The notes beneath the pieces were generated by a model. That model had not been told where the DNA came from. It searched no databases and saw only the letters and a program-made list of their open reading frames with translations. DNA of 25,400 nt from Phallusia fumigata (taxonomy: Eukaryota > Chordata > Ascidiacea > Phlebobranchia > Ascidiidae). Numbering within the stretch: the stretch's first letter is position 1; every line of letters begins with the position of its first letter. Below are positions 21,537-25,400 of this stretch, one piece after another. Position numbers and translations under genes: made by a program. The DNA lies in contig QXVZ01011369.1 in the NCBI GenBank assembly GCA_008931825.1, positions 1 to 25,400 of the forward strand, given 5' to 3'.

Positions 21537-22303
21537 CGTACAACCAGGGCTGGATGAACCATTAAGCAATATAAGCACGTGCTTAGGGCATCAAGTGAAG
21601 AGGGGCACCACAAAAACTTATCATAGCCAAAGTTTATGTTTGGAATTTATTAGTTTTAATTGGGAATTACACACCAGGGCACCTGTGGCGGCTATTCAAA
21701 ATACAACTAGGAACTGTTGCCGGTCGCATCACCGACTTTATTTTGCTACCGGCCGTTGCATAGGCACCAAATTACATAAAATGTGAGGTGAGAAATACAC
21801 GTCACCATACAAACTATTGACAGAACTTGTCGCTGAAAAACAAGAAAAACGCTGTTTTATTAGGTACCATGCCAAAACTTTATACCAGGGGTGGGCAAAC
21901 TGCGGCCCACAAAGCATTTTGTTCTGCTGGCCCGCCGTATGTTATTACAAATTAGTACATTACCCCAATTCATTTTTATCTTTACCATTTTCATAAAGCT
22001 TAAAGCTAGTGTGATTTGTCTTGTAGTTCTTTTTCACACCTACCCGGCCTGTCGATACGTTTTGTGTGCATCACATAGTTTTGTCACCTTGTCAATTGAA
22101 TTGTTTTAAAGCAAACGAATTTCTAAATACCTTTCAATGTTATGCGAATAGCAGCCTACCTGTTCTAGCTAGGCACCAATTTTTAAAAAAATGTACGACC
22201 CCATCTGATTAGGATTGCTTCGCTCGACACCACAGTATGGGGGGCACCAAGGTCTTTAAGTGCTTAGGGCATCAAAAGGGTTTAATCCGGCCGTGCGTAC
22301 AAC
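21537..22303. mobile_element. hAT-like non-autonomous element, 751 bp, with 8-bp target duplication
   Basis: The element spans 21545-22295 and is flanked by perfect 8-bp direct repeats CGTACAAC (21537-21544 and 22296-22303), the target-site size of hAT transposons. Ends are CAGGGCTGGATGAA on the left and, as reverse complement, CACGGCCGGATTAA on the right. The 16-mer GTGCTTAGGGCATCAA lies near both ends in the same orientation (21579-21594 and 22260-22275), next to GGGGCACCA at each end. No transposase frame. A second hAT-type terminus lies inside at 21886. Confidence 0.85.
21886..21908 (+). mobile_element. Orphan hAT/Charlie-type terminus nested in the 751-bp element
   Basis: CAGGGGTGGGCAAACTGCGG followed by CCC is the well-known terminus of Charlie-like hAT elements. 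No matching inverted end was found before 22,295, so it is either a one-ended remnant or part of a composite element. Confidence 0.55.
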
Positions 22304-22585
22304 ATAGCAATATCCGCTCACAGGAATAAAGTGACATATATTTTTCAAAACAACTAAACCCGTTTTTTGCAGTAAAACGTTTGCGTTTCGGCTGGGTTTG
22401 CGATATGCCTGCATAACTTAAACATTATTTTTGCACAAACCGTTTTTGAAAAATTTGGTAAGTACGCCCTGTGCAACGAGGCGATGATTAAGTAAGTTTT
22501 CTCGCTTCAACTAAAATGCTCAATCGGTGGGTGAGAGATGTAAGCCTAGCTACTTACAAAGGGTATCTTAACTGATATATCGTCA
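22304..22585. other. Intergenic stretch, nothing identified
   Basis: AT-rich sequence between the hAT-like element and the hairpin pair. No exon, repeat or signal was recognised. Confidence 0.4.
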
Positions 22586-22655
22586 CAACGTTAAAGCATA
22601 GAATACTAAAACCCTGGAATGGTAAGTTTAGTATTCTATGGTTAAAGTCACGTTG
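22586..22655 (+). ncRNA. Candidate pre-microRNA hairpin 1
   Basis: A 70-nt fold: CAACGT (22586-22591) pairs with ACGTTG (22650-22655) at the base; CATAGAATACTAAA (22597-22610) pairs perfectly with TTTAGTATTCTATG (22627-22640); the terminal loop has 16 nt. An unequal internal loop separates the two stems. Size and shape suit a Drosha/Dicer substrate, though the internal loop is large. The strand cannot be fixed from pairing alone. It is followed 46 nt later by hairpin 2. Confidence 0.4.
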
Positions 22656-22701
22656 CCAAAAATTGGTAGCGGTTTTGGCTTGTTGGAGCAACACAGTTTC
22701 G

Positions 22702-22771
22702 AGCCTAATATTGTTGTACTGTATAAAATGACATGAAAGCTAGTTAATATACAGTACAACAGTGGTAGGCT
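22702..22771 (+). ncRNA. Candidate pre-microRNA hairpin 2
   Basis: Arms 22702-22725 and 22748-22771 pair over 24 positions with 21 Watson-Crick pairs, two G.U pairs and one A.G mismatch, closing a 22-nt loop; total 70 nt. The two G.U pairs would become A.C mismatches on the other strand, so the plus strand is favoured. The 3' arm contains UACAGUACAACAGUGGUAGG; if processing begins at 22750 the first eight bases equal those of miR-101-3p, while the rest differ. Neighbouring hairpin 1 has the same length, which favours a microRNA cluster over a chance inverted repeat. A palindromic transposon remnant is the main alternative. Confidence 0.5.
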
Positions 22772-23260
22772 ATTTCACAATATACAAGCGCCTCCTTACT
22801 TTCGGACAATGAACACATGGTAACATTAATATTCCGCCAACCGTTCATCGATTGATATCAAAGCAGTTTGTATTTAAAGTAGATAAGTTTGCATTTAAAT
22901 CAAACAAGTGTGTATTTATATTAAACAACTTTATAAACTAACATTATTGTAACCCCAATTCCCGCAATATTTTGTCACTGGTATGAGAAAGAAAATATTT
23001 TGCCATCTGTCGGCTGACATAACAGCATTATTTCCAACTATACAGTCTACTGTAACAATTGGGCCTTCCCTGCACTGAATCACATTTCGGAAATGCTTAG
23101 CCTCATTGCAACCATAGAATATCGAACAATTGAAAAGAGACCATTCCTGTCTGTTAGGTTAAAACTCGGGAGCAAACCAGCTGTCAAGAACACAAACGAG
23201 ATGTAACATCGCAAAATCACTCAACCGCATTTCTACGTCACATCGCTTGTTTGCACTTTT
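22772..23260. other. Intergenic stretch with AT-rich short repeats
   Basis: No gene found. Near 22,865-22,935 the motif TTTRYATTTAAA/TATTTATATTAAACAA recurs loosely about three times (GTTTGTATTTAAAGTAGA, GTTTGCATTTAAATCAAA, GTGTGTATTTATATTAAA), a degenerate tandem of roughly 25-28 bp. Confidence 0.45.
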
Positions 23261-23800
23261 CCTATGATTAGGCTTACCATACGTCCCGTTTTAGCCGGGA
23301 CTGTCCCGGTTTAAACGCCTTGTCCCGGCGTCCCGCCCTGTTAGCCAGTGTGTCCCGGTTATTGGATCAGTCGGTAAACCATGATCTGATGTGGTTAACT
23401 GATCCGCATCCTTTTTGATAGCGTGTACTATCGTGTCCTATTTTGTACTTTCTTTATTTTACGTGACATAATTGGCATTCTCACATCACGAATGTGAGTT
23501 AAATCTCCCCGTCTTCACTGGACAACTACAGTTGGTTACAAAGTGGTTTGCTAGGTTATAATCTGCTAAATTATATAAAATGCCCCTCCAAAAATGCAAA
23601 TCAACAAATGACCTCAAAAGAAACTACCCGTGTATGAAAGCAAAGTTCAGTGCAATTATTGCCGATCTATTTTTTTAATCGTTGTAGTTGTACGTTTGGG
23701 TTCGATTAGCAAGTAAAGTTAAAAAAAACTCTTTATTTGCCCGCTTGTTTGAACGCGTCCCGGTTTTAGGTTGTAAAAAAATGGTAAGCCTACCTACGAT
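23261..23800. mobile_element. hAT-like non-autonomous element, 524 bp, with near-perfect 8-bp target duplication
   Basis: The element spans 23269-23792. Its ends are exact 12-bp inverted repeats, TAGGCTTACCAT and, at the right, ATGGTAAGCCTA. Flanking octamers are CCTATGAT (23261-23268) and CCTACGAT (23793-23800), seven of eight equal. The left subterminal region carries several GTCCCGG motifs (from 23,284 to 23,358), and one returns near the right end as CGTCCCGGTTTTAGG. The interior has no transposase frame, so it would depend on an enzyme supplied elsewhere. Confidence 0.8.
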
Positions 23801-24370
23801 GTAACAAGTTCTATCGTTACACGAGAGAATCGCGAAAATGGGCTTTTTCCGTGTTGTTTAAACAAACAAGAAACAGTTCGCTTTTAACGCGCCCGGTGTA
23901 AACCGACCTCCAAGGTCTAGTCCGATGCAAACCAACAGCAACCGAAAACAACTAACTTAATCTATCTACGCGTATGATCTGTTGGTTTGGTTGTCTCTGT
24001 ATATGACTTGGTTCATTCGAACCCACCATTCCGTTACTCCTTAAAAAGTTTTGGCAAAGTTTTTTCGAAACTCAATCAAGTGCCTTTCAAGGTAAAAACG
24101 TAGTGAAGAGGCACTTGCCCTTCCTGATACTTAGCGTCGAAATAGACAATTAAACCTAAATCGTAGCAAGATCCTGAATAAGTTTGACACATACACATAC
24201 ATCCCAAAAAAATAAACATTTTTACACTTCCATGCAATACTCTCGACACAGTGTTAGTTTATCCAGCTGCCGTTTATAGCAGTTTTTTTATCAAGTCGGT
24301 ATTCCGTGAACGTTTTTTAAATGTAGCGCTTGAGAAAAAACACAGAAAAAATGTAAAGTGTGGAAACAAC
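23801..24370. other. Intergenic stretch, possible 5' region of the small spliced gene
   Basis: No exon identified with confidence. The open frame leading into the small gene begins at 24251, but the first good ATG is at 24371; a TTTAAATGTAG acceptor-like site near 24,325 could open its first exon. Confidence 0.35.
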
Positions 24371-24731
24371 ATGCAAAAAGCAGCTTGCGCGTGCCACTGT
24401 CGAACTCAGCAGACTGGCATATCATACTATAACGTAAGTAACCTAACTGTAAATGTAACACCAGCCATTGTAAACGCAAACCCTTTCCTTCCCCTTTCAG
24501 TTCGAGCGGATCCGTAACTACTTTTCATTGCAGCGTCCAATTTTTGGCACACTGAGCTCTCCGTTAGACAAAACAAAAAATGACTATATTGTGACCACAA
24601 ATGTGATAAATACTAAGAGTCTGCCTGCTGGCAAATACTTTCGTAATACTGTATTTCATTCTAATATTGTGACAAATTTTACCCCAACTTACAAATTGTT
24701 GTTGGCCATTGCCTTTCTTCACAGTTGGTAA
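24371..24731 (+). CDS. Small two-exon gene of unknown function (97 residues)
   Basis: Exon 1 24371-24433 (ATG, 21 codons) is joined to exon 2 24501-24731 (76 codons and TAA) by a 67-bp intron with a near-ideal donor (AAC|GTAAGTAAC) and a strong acceptor behind a pyrimidine-rich tract (TTCCTTCCCCTTTCAG). The phase is 0 and the frame stays open on both sides. AATAAA follows 54 nt after the stop (24786-24791). Very short introns are common in Ciona. The product begins MQKAACACHC and ends LLLAIAFLHSW; it has no motif I recognise, no clear signal peptide, a Thr/Asn-rich middle and a hydrophobic tail of about ten residues. It could also be the 3' part of a longer transcript, or a non-coding RNA with an intron. 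The splice and poly(A) signals are direct observations; coding is inferred. Confidence 0.45.
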
Positions 24732-24785
24732 ATTGATTTTCTAACTAAATGAAAGTTTTTGTTAAACATTTAACAGCCACTTTGT

Positions 24786-24791
24786 AATAAA
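24786..24791 (+). terminator. Poly(A) signal AATAAA of the small spliced gene
   Basis: Canonical AATAAA 54 nt after the stop codon at 24,731, followed by TTTG/CAGGT sequence. It supports a plus-strand transcript end near 24,810. Confidence 0.5.
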
Positions 24792-24809
24792 AGTTTGCAG
24801 GTCAGGTAA

Positions 24810-25295
24810 TGTAACGAATATAATGAAAATTCGTCGTAATGTCACAAATTCCTTTTCGCATTAACGTGCCGTGCCTTTTTCTGCTTACACTTATATTGCA
24901 AGATTGCTGGGGATCTTTCAAATGAACAAATCTGACTGTTTTTCGCCAGTGATTGCTATAGAGGTTCGATAAATGTAGAAGTTTATCGAGTCTAGATTCA
25001 ATTAAATAACCTTTGGAACAAGTAATTAAATGGAACAAAAAAGTTTTTTAACTCTTTCATTACACATTTAGACCTCTCGCTTTTGCCTTAACACTTCGTT
25101 ATTTCGCCTAATCAAGCAATGGTATACGTAGACTCTATTTACAAATTCATAATTATAATCTGACTTTTTCACAAATACTATGGTGTTTGCTGGTAGCAGT
25201 CCACACAAATGTTGTATTTAGTAGGTTTTTAGTGAATAATTTATTTTGAATAAGTTTCTGCCACACCCCACAGTACCTGCTCGAAAACTGTAAAA
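24810..25295. other. Intergenic stretch, nothing identified
   Basis: Two minus-strand open frames (25038-24802 and 25335-25153) lack splice context or recognisable motifs and are read as chance. No repeat or RNA was recognised. Confidence 0.4.
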
Positions 25296-25400
25296 CAGTG
25301 GCGCCAGGATTGTAAAATGAAAAAATAGGCGCCAACGACTCTTACAATAGACGTCAAACTAAGAAAAAAGAGCCACAAAAATATTCCTGGCGCCAATATA
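25296..25400. mobile_element. Inverted-repeat element at right edge (TGGCGCCAGGA ends)
   Basis: CAGTGGCGCCAGGA at 25296-25309 has an exact 11-bp inverted partner, TCCTGGCGCCA, at 25385-25395, with a third GGCGCC at 25328-25333 between them. The CAGTGGCG start resembles hAT-type termini. The right end, or a larger element, may lie beyond the window, so the boundaries are unsure. Confidence 0.4.

Overview
The window looks like nuclear DNA of an invertebrate chordate, most likely an ascidian such as Ciona. It is AT-rich, its genes are cut into small exons with GT-AG introns, several start codons sit just behind strong 3' splice acceptors (as in genes that receive a spliced leader), TGACGTCA palindromes recur, and contig ends overlap with a few percent divergence, as expected from a very heterozygous animal. 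The species is inferred from these traits and is not proven. There are no bacterial-style genes, rRNA genes or CRISPR arrays.

Left part (1-5,528, minus strand): two head-to-tail copies of a serine hydrolase of the BPHL (valacyclovir hydrolase/biphenyl hydrolase-like) family. Copy 1 (1-1,090) runs off the left edge. Copy 2 (3,087-5,528) keeps Ser, Asp and His of the triad but lacks the exon expected for the lid region. In that place lies an unrecognised terminal exon with its own poly(A) signal (3,912-4,255). From 5,529 to 8,659 I see no gene, only a cluster of CRE-type palindromes.

Middle part (8,660-21,028, minus strand): three tandem copies of a Golgi-type carbohydrate sulfotransferase (CHST8-14/HNK-1 sulfotransferase-like). 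Copy C (16,694-21,007) is complete in five exons, with an in-frame product of 365 residues. Copy A (8,660-11,295) has five exons but a phase problem at intron 1. Copy B (13,154-15,462) has lost exons 3 and 4 at an assembly gap next to a hAT-like MITE. A relic of exon 2 sits inside intron 1 of copy C. All copies would sulfate glycans in the Golgi; the array looks like a lineage-specific expansion.

Mobile DNA is dense: four or five short hAT-like elements (two with 8-bp target duplications), a 217-bp insertion flanked by 12-bp repeats that carries a hammerhead-ribozyme-like core, a second weaker hammerhead-like core, and a possible tRNA-type SINE.

Right part (21,029-25,400): two 70-nt hairpins 46 nt apart that look like a pre-microRNA cluster (22,586-22,771), a small two-exon reading frame with a 67-bp intron and poly(A) signal (24,371-24,791), and an inverted-repeat element running off the right edge.

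Four single N bases (2,784; 5,427; 13,510; 20,314) mark contig joins. At three of them the flanking sequence is repeated because overlapping contig ends were not merged, so those apparent duplications are probably artefacts.
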